The translations under genes and the position numbers were made by a program. The notes under the pieces were generated by a model. That model did not search any database. It saw nothing but the letters and a program-made list of their open reading frames with translations, and was not told the DNA's origin. 8,320 bases of DNA from Candidatus Peregrinibacteria bacterium (lineage in GTDB: Bacteria > Patescibacteriota > Gracilibacteria > UBA1369 > PNNO01), in assembly GCA_014728955.1 (NCBI GenBank), contig WJKT01000030.1, positions 1-8,320 of the forward strand, written 5' to 3'. Shown piece after piece: positions 1 to 6,599 of the stretch. Every line of letters starts with the position of its first letter. Within the stretch, counting starts at the first letter, position 1.

Positions 1-723
1 TTCCTGTATATTCATATTTTCTTCATGGTCAACAAAGGCCGCTTCCGCATCCATCATCCAAAATTCGGTAAGATGACGTCTTGTTTTTGATTTTTCCGCT
101 CGGAAAACAGGTCCAAAATCAAAACATTTCCCAACACTGTAAATAGCCGCTTCAAGATAGAGCTGTCCCGATTGCGAAAGATACGCCTTCCCTTCATCGA
201 AATAATCAACTTCAAAAAGCTCCGTTGTCCCTTCACAGGCGTTTGGCGTGAGAATAGGGGCGTCTATTTTAATAAAATTATGATTATTAAGATATTCGTA
301 AGTTGCATTGATAATAGTGTTTCTGACACGTTGAATAGCCCATTGTTTCTTTGAACGAAGCCATAAATGACGATTATTCAGAAGAAAATCCGGACCATGT
401 TCTTTTTTCGCGATAGGATACTCGTCATCATTAAGGTGATGGATGGTGATACCATTTACCTGGAGCTCAAATACATCATCGTGTTTTGGGTGTTTACTAA
501 CAGTTCCGGTAACGGTGAGCGAAGATTCCATGGTTAATGCTTCCGCTTTAGAAAAAATTTCTTCTGAAACACTGCTTGCTTCAACAATTCCTTGAATCAT
601 GCCGGTGCCGTCCCGCAGCTGTAAAAAATATATTTTTCCACTGCCGCGCTTATTATACATCCAGCCTCTAATGCTGACCTCTTTGTCAACATATTGGTCG
701 ATACGGTTAATAGTTGCAATCAT
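1..723 (-). CDS. asnS: Asparaginyl-tRNA synthetase (AsnRS), N-terminal part
   Basis: Cytoplasmic class IIb aminoacyl-tRNA synthetase that charges tRNA-Asn with asparagine using ATP. The ATG is at 723 and 241 codons are visible; the C-terminal part lies beyond base 1. Residues about 17-95 form the OB-fold anticodon-binding domain (SIRGWMYNKRGSGKIYFLQL, then VTGTVSKHP). The catalytic domain begins near NNRHLWLRS (116-124). ACEGTTELFEVDYFD and AYLSQSGQLYLEAA (162-193) are typical of AsnRS, and motif 2 is GPVFRAEKSKTRRHLTEFW (204-222), with R208 and E210 in the ATP/amino-acid site. The HLTEFWMMDAE run favours AsnRS over AspRS. No Shine-Dalgarno sequence precedes the ATG; a TATACT box on the minus strand (747-742) could be its -10, but no good -35 stands at 16-18 bp. 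It is divergent from the gene at 833. Family assignment is secure from motifs. Confidence 0.95.
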   Translation of the reverse strand, partial: MIATINRIDQYVDKEVSIRGWMYNKRGSGKIYFLQLRDGTGMIQGIVEASSVSEEIFSKAEALTMESSLTVTGTVSKHPKHDDVFELQVNGITIHHLNDDEYPIAKKEHGPDFLLNNRHLWLRSKKQWAIQRVRNTIINATYEYLNNHNFIKIDAPILTPNACEGTTELFEVDYFDEGKAYLSQSGQLYLEAAIYSVGKCFDFGPVFRAEKSKTRRHLTEFWMMDAEAAFVDHEENMNIQE

Positions 724-795
724 AGTTCTTTTTTTATGGGCAGTATAAATGTACTTGAGCGCACTGTTTTATTCAAGAAAATGTCCCGCCCGCTA

Positions 796-824
796 TTTAC
801 AAAAATATAGAAATATTGTATAAT
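796..824 (+). promoter_or_regulatory. Sigma70-type promoter, probably giving a leaderless mRNA
   Basis: A -35 box TTTACA (796-801) and a perfect -10 box TATAAT (819-824) are separated by exactly 17 bp. The expected transcription start is 831-833, which is at or within two bases of the ATG at 833. The message of the downstream gene would therefore have essentially no 5' leader and no ribosome-binding site. The whole divergent gap to asnS (724-832) is 109 bp and holds nothing else that I can name. Confidence 0.75.
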
Positions 825-832
825 ATGGTTGT

Positions 833-1507
833 ATGGAAACAGAAATTCCTCAAAAAACAGAAAAAAAACAAAAAAGGCGAAAGCGCACAAAGTTTACGCC
901 AAGCGTTGTGCTCAACATCATTCTTATTGTTGGTGTATTAGCCCTGATAGCTATGGCGCTCTATGCTCCGCGAACCGAATTTTTTAAAGGTGCTGTATTG
1001 CTTCGACCTTCGGCGACAGTCGATACTATCGACACTTCGCCCTCACCAAAAGTGCAAATGCCGGGTGCGCTTCTTATTGATTATGTAAAGAAAAATAAAG
1101 ATATTGTTGTTAACGGTGAACTGATAACGCTTACCAGTTTTGTGCTTGAAGCTGAATATGAGACCATGTCTATCAGCTCATTTCTTTTTGAGTTTGAAGG
1201 AGCGCTTGAGCCGAGGACCATTATAGAGCCAAAATTGTTGGTTGATGGGCATGAACTTTCAAGTAGTAATTATATTTGGATTTCTTCAACTCGCTTGCTT
1301 ATTGAGGTTTCAGCCGAAGAAGTTTTATTAAAAGACAGATTACCGGTAATACTGCAGGGTGTTGTTAATATTGCGCAACCCGGGCAGACGATAACTGTGT
1401 TTGTCAGTGATATATCGGCTGTGGGGGAAGCATTAAATAAGGCTATAACAAATATTGGTGTTAAAGGAGACATAGATGCCGCAGGAACGGCTTTACATAT
1501 ACAGTAA
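833..1507 (+). CDS. Single-pass envelope protein with surface beta-sandwich domain
   Basis: A 224-residue protein of unknown function. Residues 1-24 are strongly basic (KKQKRRKRTK), about 25-45 form one membrane segment (VVLNIILIVGVLALIAMALY), and no cleavage site is obvious, so it is probably an anchored protein with its bulk outside. Residues about 97-195 alternate short hydrophobic strands: LTSFVLEAEY, ISSFLFEFEG, KLLVDGHEL, RLLIEVS, LPVILQGVVN. I recognise this layout from surface/S-layer-like proteins of Patescibacteria; that is pattern memory, not a search. Just after the membrane segment it has EFFKG, matching ELFQG at the same place in the next gene, which suggests paralogy. That gene starts 22 bp downstream, probably on one transcript. 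The ATG lies almost at the predicted transcription start. It could instead be a pilus- or cohesin-like Ig domain. Confidence 0.85.
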   Translation: METEIPQKTEKKQKRRKRTKFTPSVVLNIILIVGVLALIAMALYAPRTEFFKGAVLLRPSATVDTIDTSPSPKVQMPGALLIDYVKKNKDIVVNGELITLTSFVLEAEYETMSISSFLFEFEGALEPRTIIEPKLLVDGHELSSSNYIWISSTRLLIEVSAEEVLLKDRLPVILQGVVNIAQPGQTITVFVSDISAVGEALNKAITNIGVKGDIDAAGTALHIQ

Positions 1508-1529
1508 TTATTCTTAATTCATTGTCATT

Positions 1530-2360
1530 ATGGCAAAAAAAACAAAAACAAAAGGTTGGGTAAAAGGGGTTATCGCTCTTGCTGTTGTAGGAGTTATCGG
1601 GGTGCTTGGGTATTATGGGGCGAATGGGGAATTATTTCAGGGACGTAGTTTTCGGGTTGCAGCTCCCAAAATGGATCGTTTGAAGACTGAAGATGTTGAA
1701 CGACTGAAAGATATGGAGCGACTGAAAGTTGAAGATGCTGAACGACTGAAAGATATGGAGCGACTGAAAGTTGACGGTGTAGCTGACAAAGTTGCACGAG
1801 ATATTGCTATTGATGAAGCTGAAAAAGTAGCTTTTGAGTTGGAAGCGGACACGATAGAGGTAGACAAAGTGTTACAACCTGAATCGGAATTAACAGAGGT
1901 ACAACCAATGATTGGCTTTGATGTTGCTCAGCCAACTATGGCAGACCTTGAAATGGGAGATACTGATATTGAAATGCTATCGGTATCAATTGATAATAAT
2001 CTTACAGAATTGCTTGATATTGAAAAGGTTGCTTTCTTACAGGATGGAGAAGGACTTGAAAGTTATGAGCTTTTTGCAGATGGCGTAAAAATAAATGCTA
2101 CGGTAGATGTGCAAAAAGTATATCTGGATAAGCTGGGTAAAACTGTTAATAAAGTGATTTTTACCTTTGACAGACCACTTGTAGTAGGTCCGGAGCAAGA
2201 TGTTAATTTTGTGTTAAAAGCGGACGTAAATGAACGTCTCAAACAAGATGTTGATATGGATAGCGTATCGGTGGTACTTGATTCATTCCTTACCGAAAAA
2301 GGACTTGAAACAAATCGTGATATTGACTTTGATGCTTTCTCGCGAAAATTTGCATTGTAA
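1530..2360 (+). CDS. Single-pass envelope protein with repeat-built helical stalk and beta-sandwich head
   Basis: A 276-residue protein of unknown function. A basic N-terminus (MAKKTKTKGWVKG) precedes one membrane segment at about 12-29, followed by ELFQG (34-38), echoing EFFKG in the upstream gene. Residues 50-82 are two near-identical 14-residue units built on ERLKDMERLKVED, with hydrophobic residues every three or four positions, so probably a charged amphipathic helix or coiled coil acting as a stalk. Residues about 83-145 are acidic and helical to irregular. Residues about 150-250 carry a beta-strand pattern (IEKVAFL, YELFADGV, NKVIFTFDRPLVVGPEQ, FVLKADVNERL) parallel to that of the upstream protein. 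There is no Shine-Dalgarno sequence before the ATG. It is probably cotranscribed with the gene at 833 and ends at the hairpin at 2382. The reading frame is certain; the role is not. Confidence 0.85.
   Translation: MAKKTKTKGWVKGVIALAVVGVIGVLGYYGANGELFQGRSFRVAAPKMDRLKTEDVERLKDMERLKVEDAERLKDMERLKVDGVADKVARDIAIDEAEKVAFELEADTIEVDKVLQPESELTEVQPMIGFDVAQPTMADLEMGDTDIEMLSVSIDNNLTELLDIEKVAFLQDGEGLESYELFADGVKINATVDVQKVYLDKLGKTVNKVIFTFDRPLVVGPEQDVNFVLKADVNERLKQDVDMDSVSVVLDSFLTEKGLETNRDIDFDAFSRKFAL
1689..1772 (+). repeat. Two-copy 42-bp in-frame tandem repeat
   Basis: Bases 1689-1730 and 1731-1772 are two 42-bp units that differ at one base (GATGTT versus GATGCT, changing V to A). Each unit encodes 14 residues (EDVERLKDMERLKV / EDAERLKDMERLKV) and itself contains two related halves around GAACGACTGAAAG and GAGCGACTGAAAG. 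A degenerate partial unit (GATCGTTTGAAGACT) precedes it. The length keeps the frame and adds four helical turns, so copy-number change would lengthen or shorten the stalk. Confidence 0.95.
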
Positions 2361-2381
2361 TACGCGATAAACATATGCAAG

Positions 2382-2416
2382 AAGAGCTCTATCACCTATA
2401 TGGGTAGGGCTCTTTT
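2382..2416. terminator. Rho-independent terminator between convergent genes
   Basis: Bases 2382-2393 (AAGAGCTCTATC) pair with 2403-2414 (GGTAGGGCTCTT) as a 12-bp stem with two G-U pairs around a 9-base loop, followed on the plus strand by a T-rich run (TTTTGTTT, 2413-2420). It lies 21 bp after the stop of the 1530 gene and 2 bp beyond the yqeY stop on the minus strand. The plus-strand T run is good; on the minus strand the tail (TCTTCTTG) is poor, so it stops the plus-strand operon best and may only partly stop yqeY. Confidence 0.8.
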
Positions 2417-2418
2417 GT

Positions 2419-2865
2419 TTACGATAACGCTTCCATAACCAGCTTATTTATTATTTTTCCATCTGCTTTTCCTTTTACTTTGGGCATAATAGCTCCCATA
2501 ACTTTTCCCATATCCGCTTTTGAGGTAGCACCAACATCCTGTATGGTCTTATGAACAATATCTTTTAGTGCATCTTCACTCATTTGTTCAGGGAGATAGG
2601 CTGCAAGAATATCAGCTTCTTGTTTTTCTTTATGTGCCATTTCAGTGCGACCGCCTTTTTCAAATTGTTCTTGAGAATCTTTTCGTTGCTTAACCTGTTT
2701 TTGAATAATGCCGATTATATCTTCATCGGTTGCTTCTTTTTTGGTACCGGAAACTTCAAACTTCATAATTGCCGATTTTAACATGCGTAATGCACTGGTT
2801 TTAATTGTTTCTTTGCTCTTTATTGCCTGAGTAAGATCGTTTTGTATTTGAGACTTTAGTGACAT
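2419..2865 (-). CDS. yqeY: GatB/YqeY domain protein
   Basis: A 148-residue stand-alone YqeY protein, the usual length for the family. It is related to the C-terminal tRNA-binding helical region of GatB in the tRNA-dependent amidotransferase; the precise role of the free-standing form is not settled. The helical N-terminal part starts MSLKSQIQNDLTQAIKSK and runs through TSALRMLKSAI. Signature stretches are KQRKDSQEQFEKGGRTEMA (about 59-77), ILAAYLPEQMSEDAL (about 86-100), and the C-terminal ADMGKVMGAIMPKVKGKADG (about 116-135). No Shine-Dalgarno sequence precedes the ATG. A TATAGT box at 2896-2891 on the minus strand could be its -10, giving a leader of roughly 18 bases. It is convergent with the surface-protein operon and divergent from the deaminase gene. 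The cell also has AsnRS, so at least Asn-tRNA need not depend on amidation. Confidence 0.95.
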   Translation of the reverse strand: MSLKSQIQNDLTQAIKSKETIKTSALRMLKSAIMKFEVSGTKKEATDEDIIGIIQKQVKQRKDSQEQFEKGGRTEMAHKEKQEADILAAYLPEQMSEDALKDIVHKTIQDVGATSKADMGKVMGAIMPKVKGKADGKIINKLVMEALS

Positions 2866-2898
2866 AATTTTACGGTTAACGTATACTTTGACTATACT
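2859..2898 (+). promoter_or_regulatory. Two overlapping sigma70-type promoters for the guanine deaminase gene
   Basis: Two TATACT boxes (2882-2887 and 2893-2898) lie 11 bp apart, about one helical turn. The first has GTGACA (2859-2864) 17 bp upstream, a five-of-six -35 match that overlaps the yqeY start codon on the other strand. The second has TTTACG (2869-2874) at 18 bp. Predicted starts near 2894 and 2905 give leaders of about 24 and 13 bases. On the minus strand a TATAGT (2896-2891) overlaps, so both directions would compete in a 52-bp gap. Confidence 0.55.
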
Positions 2899-2917
2899 GT
2901 AACAGGTTTCATGATTT

Positions 2918-4111
2918 ATGGGAAAAATATATAAAGGAACAATTATTAATCCCGTCGATGCTCATCATGCCGAGGTAATGCATCATGGTTTTATCGAAGT
3001 TGATGATCATGGTCGTATTATCGATAAGGGGATACGAAAAATGGCCGATAGGGATGAAGAGCCGGTTATTATGCCGGCATTTGTTGATGTGCACGTTCAC
3101 CTCCCACAATTCGATGTACGGGGCAGTTACAGCGGGAATCAGCTGCTTTTGTGGCTTAAGAAGTATATATGGCCGGAAGAAGCAAAATGTAGCGATAACG
3201 CCCATGTAAAGGACATTGCACAGCGGTTTTATGATGACCTTATACGTCATGGAACGTTAACGGCCGGTATTTACGGCACGATCCATGAAAACGCTGTTAA
3301 AACAATGATTGAAGCGATGCCCATTAGAGGACGAGTGGGGAAAGTGGTTATGGATCAACAGGCTCCCGACTCATTATCGGAAACAACCAGGGAGGCGATA
3401 GAGGTGACAGAACGATTATGTGAGCAATATGGAGATCGGCATATGGTAACCCCTCGTTTTGCTCCTTCATGCAGTTTTGAGGTAATGAGACAATTGGCGG
3501 AAATTGCACAGCGATACAATTGCTATATTCAAACGCATTTAAGCGAAAATGATGATGAGATTGCACTTGTTAAAAAATTATTTCCAGAATATCGTCATTA
3601 TACCGATGTGTACAAACAAGCTGGCTTGCTTGGCGAAAAAACGATTGTTGGGCATGTTATTCATTGTCATGAAGAAGAGCTGACTATTCTTAAAGAAACG
3701 GGGACACAGATCGCACATTGTCCTACTTCAAATGTAGCTCTAAAGAGTGGAACAATGCCGCTTGATGATATTGTTCGGCACCATATTCCGTTTGCGTTGG
3801 GAACAGATGTTGGTGCGGGGCCCAAAACATCAATGTTGGATGTTATGCGGGCTTTTCTGGATGTGCATGATAGCGTGCATGCTACTCCGACTGCGGCTCT
3901 GTATTATGCTACTAAATCAGGTGCTCAGGTGCTTGGGTATAGCGATGAAACGGGTAGCTTGGATATAAAAAAATCTGCTGATTTTCTCATACTGAAAGAA
4001 TATAAACAAATTGATCAATCACTTGATGAGTATATTCGATTTCTCACACATAAAAGCGATTACGATACGATTGTTGAAAAAACATATTATAAAGGAAAAG
4101 CTTTATTTTAG
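2918..4111 (+). CDS. guaD: Guanine deaminase (amidohydrolase superfamily)
   Basis: Cytoplasmic zinc enzyme that hydrolyses guanine to xanthine and ammonia, in purine salvage/catabolism. The 397 residues form a metal-dependent TIM barrel. Metal ligands by family comparison are H59 and H61 (PAFVDVHVHLPQFD), H207 (IQTHLSEN), H246 (IVGHVIHC) and D297 (LGTDVGAG); E210 in HLSEN is the expected proton shuttle. MDQQAPD (145-151), TPRFAPSCS (178-186) and AHCPTSN (266-272) are substrate-pocket stretches that separate guanine deaminase from related chlorohydrolases. It is a little shorter than the roughly 430-450 residues common in the family, mostly through a short N-terminal beta domain. The leader has only a weak CAGG about a dozen bases before the ATG. 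It is convergent with lon and their coding ends overlap by 9 bp. No other purine gene is adjacent, so context does not help. An alternative is another purine/pterin deaminase of the same family. Confidence 0.9.
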   Translation: MGKIYKGTIINPVDAHHAEVMHHGFIEVDDHGRIIDKGIRKMADRDEEPVIMPAFVDVHVHLPQFDVRGSYSGNQLLLWLKKYIWPEEAKCSDNAHVKDIAQRFYDDLIRHGTLTAGIYGTIHENAVKTMIEAMPIRGRVGKVVMDQQAPDSLSETTREAIEVTERLCEQYGDRHMVTPRFAPSCSFEVMRQLAEIAQRYNCYIQTHLSENDDEIALVKKLFPEYRHYTDVYKQAGLLGEKTIVGHVIHCHEEELTILKETGTQIAHCPTSNVALKSGTMPLDDIVRHHIPFALGTDVGAGPKTSMLDVMRAFLDVHDSVHATPTAALYYATKSGAQVLGYSDETGSLDIKKSADFLILKEYKQIDQSLDEYIRFLTHKSDYDTIVEKTYYKGKALF

Positions 4112-6454
4112 TGCCGTTTTAACGGCGTCATCCAGTGTTTTGGCGTATACAAAATCAATTCCTTTAATGAGATGAGAAGGTATATCTTTTATGTCTTTTT
4201 TGTTATCGTGCGGGATAATAATGGTGTTGATGCCTGATCGCCTTGCTGCCAATACTTTTTCTTTTAATCCGCCGATAGGGAGGATGCGGCCTTGTAACGT
4301 TACTTCACCGGTCATGGCAACGTCTCTGCGTACTTTCTTGCCGGTAAAAAGAGAAATGAGTGCTGTTCCGATAGTTATACCTGCAGATGGTCCGTCTTTT
4401 GGTGTTGCTCCTTCGGGAACATGTACATGTATGTCTGTTTTGTCGAATTCTTTCTCGTTTACTTTGTATTTTTTTGCATTGCTTCGTAAGAAGCTTAATG
4501 CTGCTTTTGCGGATTCTTGCATGACTTCTCCCAAATGTCCCGTAAGGATTAAATTGTTCTTGCCCGGCATTTTTGTTGCTTCAATGAAAATGATTTCTCC
4601 TCCCGCCTGTGTCCAGGCAAGACCGGTAGCAATTCCCGCCATATCTTTTTTCTGTTTAATATCTTCATAATAGCGCTCTACGCCCAAGAGTTTCGGAATC
4701 TCTTTTTTAGTGATTTTAGTGATTTTTTTATTTTTTTCCAACATTTGTTTTGCTACCTTACGACAAATTTTTGCTATTTCCCGTTCTAAATCACGTAGCC
4801 CCGCTTCTCGTGTATATCGCCGGATAATATAGGCGATAGCTCCATTAGTAAGCGAAAACGGATGTTTGTGAAGTCCATTGAATTTAATTTGCTTTGGAAG
4901 CAAGTATTGTTTTGCTATTTGAATTTTTTCTTCTTCGATATATCCCGGCAATTTAATAACTTCCATTCTGTCGAGTAGGGCCGGCGGAATAGGATCCAAG
5001 ATATTTGCCGTTGTAATAAAAAGAACATTTGAAAGATCAAAAGGAACATCAAGATAGTGATCATTAAAGGCGAAATTAAGCTCAGGATCGAGCACTTCTA
5101 TCAGTGCCGAAGCGGGATCTCCCTGGATAGTTCCATTGCCGATTTTATCGATTTCATCAAGCATAATCACCGGATCGTTTTCGCCTGCCCGCTTAATATG
5201 TTGGATAATACTGCCGGGCATGGCGCCGACGTAGGTACGCCGGTGTCCGCGTATTTCGGATTCATCATGCATGCCGCCAAGCGACATTTGAGCAAATTTT
5301 CTTCCCAGTGCGCGGGCAATACTGCGCCCCAATGAAGATTTTCCGACACCGGGGGGGCCAACAAAACACATAATGGTTGCGCCTGGTTTTTTCTGCATTT
5401 GGCAAACCGCTAAATATTCAAGAATGCGTTCTTTTATTTTCTCAAGGCCGTAATGGTCTTTATCGAGCACTTTTCGTGCCTTTTTTATGTCGATTTTTGT
5501 TGTGCTGCTTTTTCCCCAGGGCATAGAGTAAAGCCACTCAATATAATTGTGAACAACATTATATTCCGGTGATACCGGGTAAATGCGTTTAAGTCTCTTG
5601 AGTTCGCTGAGGGCAATTTTTCGTACTTCTTTTGGCATATGTGCCTTCTTGATTTTTTTCTCAAGATGGTTGATTTCCTTTTTTTGCGCCGACTGTTCAT
5701 CGTTTTCTTCTCCAAGTTCTTTTTGAATTGCTTTAAGTTCTTGTCGTAACAGAAAATCTTTCTCATTTTTATGCATCTCTTTTTCAACTTCGGAGTGAAT
5801 TTCTCCTCGTACCTTTAACAAACGTGTTTCACGTGAGAGCTGTTTTACTACTTGTTTCATGCGTTTTATCGTATCGCTCATTTCAAGCAAAAACTGCTTT
5901 TCCGGAATGGGCAGGGTTAAATACGATCCGGCCAAATCAATTAATTCTTCGTAATCGGTAATATTGTCCAAATGCAGTACAACATCTTCCGGCAACGGTT
6001 TTCCAAGAGAGGAACTTAGCCTGAGGAGTTGCCGTATTTCCATAGCTAAAGCATCACCTTCTTCGGATTGCTGAACGGTGGGAGATAATGTTTCCACTTG
6101 GGCTTTTAAAAACGGTTTTTTCTGTGTATAAGATGTTATTTCACATCGTGTAAGTCCTTCAACCAGGACCATTGCGTCATTCGATTTGCCTTTGATAATC
6201 TGAATAATCGTGCAGGCCGTCCCCACTTTGTATAGATTGTCAGTGGGGGGTACTTGCTTGTCGGCATCTTTATATGCAACAAGTCCGATCGGCTCTTCGT
6301 TTTTTCTTTTCTTTTCAAGTAAGGGTAGGTAATCGGGGTTTTTTACATACACGGAGACCACCATTGTCGGAAAAACAACAACTTCTTTAATGGGTAGTAT
6401 AAAGAGTTCTTTCGGAATGTCGTGATTATCGTGACTTTTTGTTTTTATGTGCAT
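4103..6454 (-). CDS. lon: ATP-dependent protease Lon (LonA)
   Basis: Cytoplasmic AAA+ serine protease that unfolds and degrades damaged and regulatory proteins as a hexamer. The open frame runs up to 6493 (TTG) with an ATG at 6490; I prefer the ATG at 6454 because a strong promoter -10 box overlaps the upstream starts, giving 783 residues. Positions below use the 796-residue maximal frame. The LonN substrate-binding domain is about 27-225 (IPKELFILPIKEVVVFPTMV), followed by a coiled-coil region to about 300. Walker A is GPPGVGKSS (379-387), the pore-loop region is SLGGMHDESEIRGHRRTYVG (404-423), Walker B is VIMLDEID (442-449), and sensor 1 is LFITTAN (491-497). The protease domain holds the catalytic dyad S703 (KDGPSAG) and K744 (GGLKEKVLAA). 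All key residues are present and length is normal. No Shine-Dalgarno sequence precedes any candidate start. Confidence 0.95.
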   Translation of the reverse strand: MHIKTKSHDNHDIPKELFILPIKEVVVFPTMVVSVYVKNPDYLPLLEKKRKNEEPIGLVAYKDADKQVPPTDNLYKVGTACTIIQIIKGKSNDAMVLVEGLTRCEITSYTQKKPFLKAQVETLSPTVQQSEEGDALAMEIRQLLRLSSSLGKPLPEDVVLHLDNITDYEELIDLAGSYLTLPIPEKQFLLEMSDTIKRMKQVVKQLSRETRLLKVRGEIHSEVEKEMHKNEKDFLLRQELKAIQKELGEENDEQSAQKKEINHLEKKIKKAHMPKEVRKIALSELKRLKRIYPVSPEYNVVHNYIEWLYSMPWGKSSTTKIDIKKARKVLDKDHYGLEKIKERILEYLAVCQMQKKPGATIMCFVGPPGVGKSSLGRSIARALGRKFAQMSLGGMHDESEIRGHRRTYVGAMPGSIIQHIKRAGENDPVIMLDEIDKIGNGTIQGDPASALIEVLDPELNFAFNDHYLDVPFDLSNVLFITTANILDPIPPALLDRMEVIKLPGYIEEEKIQIAKQYLLPKQIKFNGLHKHPFSLTNGAIAYIIRRYTREAGLRDLEREIAKICRKVAKQMLEKNKKITKITKKEIPKLLGVERYYEDIKQKKDMAGIATGLAWTQAGGEIIFIEATKMPGKNNLILTGHLGEVMQESAKAALSFLRSNAKKYKVNEKEFDKTDIHVHVPEGATPKDGPSAGITIGTALISLFTGKKVRRDVAMTGEVTLQGRILPIGGLKEKVLAARRSGINTIIIPHDNKKDIKDIPSHLIKGIDFVYAKTLDDAVKTALK
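4113..4126. repeat. Perfect inverted repeat at the guaD/lon convergent end
   Basis: GCCGTT-TT-AACGGC starts 2 bp after the guaD stop and lies inside the last codons of lon. It can fold as a short hairpin in the guaD message, but no T run follows on the plus strand, so it is at best an RNA 3'-end stem rather than a classic terminator. It may also be chance sequence within lon. Confidence 0.4.
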
Positions 6455-6481
6455 AAGAAAGGTACATGATTGTTTTTTATT

Positions 6482-6510
6482 ATTATACATCAAAAATACC
6501 TAAATGTCTA
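6482..6510 (-). promoter_or_regulatory. Promoter for lon
   Basis: Reading the minus strand, TAGACA (6510-6505) and a perfect TATAAT (6487-6482) are 17 bp apart. The expected start is an A near 6475, which leaves about 21 bases before the ATG at 6454. The upstream in-frame ATG (6490) and TTG (6493) fall in front of this start and could not be translated from it. One copy of the repeated 12-mer CAAAAATACCTA (6491-6502) sits in the spacer between the two boxes. Confidence 0.65.
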
Positions 6511-6577
6511 TTCGTGTAACTTTAAGAAATGGCTGTTTTATGGTATTATAATAGGATTTAACATACAAAAATACCTA
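6491..6577. repeat. Direct repeat CAAAAATACCTA in the divergent lon promoter region
   Basis: The 12-mer CAAAAATACCTA occurs exactly at 6491-6502 and 6566-6577, 75 bp apart start to start, each preceded by a similar ACAT or ACATA. The first copy is between the -35 and -10 boxes of the lon promoter; the second is in the leader just downstream of the -10 box of the divergent gene. That placement suits a shared operator, though no known motif such as CIRCE matches. Inference only. Confidence 0.5.
6544..6553. promoter_or_regulatory. Symmetrical -10 box (TATTATAATA)
   Basis: The palindrome TATTATAATA contains TATAAT on the plus strand (6547-6552) and on the minus strand (6550-6545). On the plus strand it would start transcription near 6559 with a leader of about 41 bases for the gene at 6600; no convincing -35 is seen at 16-18 bp (best is a weak TTAAGA at 6522-6527 with 19 bp). 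On the minus strand it could give a second, longer lon message. Confidence 0.5.
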
Positions 6578-6599
6578 CTAAATATTTAAAAAAAATCTC

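Noticed and set aside
724..832. T-box or other riboswitch ahead of asnS
   Set aside because: The gap is only 109 bp and the likely asnS leader is very short; no T-box sequence or terminator/antiterminator pair is seen.
1689..1772. Possible CRISPR or regulatory iteron array
   Set aside because: The repeat is directly tandem without spacers, in frame, and within a coding sequence.
1594..1867. Two minus-strand open frames with repeated peptides across the 42-bp repeat
   Set aside because: Their repeats are simply the antisense reading of the plus-strand stalk repeat; no promoter or family pattern supports them.
2063..2395. Minus-strand open frame opposite the second surface protein
   Set aside because: It crosses the terminator hairpin and lies entirely antisense to a better supported gene; the product looks random.
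2985..3968. Alternative-frame open frames inside the guanine deaminase gene
   Set aside because: They overlap catalytic motifs of guaD and lack any recognisable pattern.
4191..5335. Plus-strand open frames opposite lon (4191-4670 and 5057-5335)
   Set aside because: The lon frame on the minus strand is fully conserved across these bases; the plus products are cysteine- and phenylalanine-rich shadows.
6455..6599. CIRCE/HrcA heat-shock operator before lon
   Set aside because: The expected inverted repeat TTAGCACTC with GAGTGCTAA is absent on both strands.
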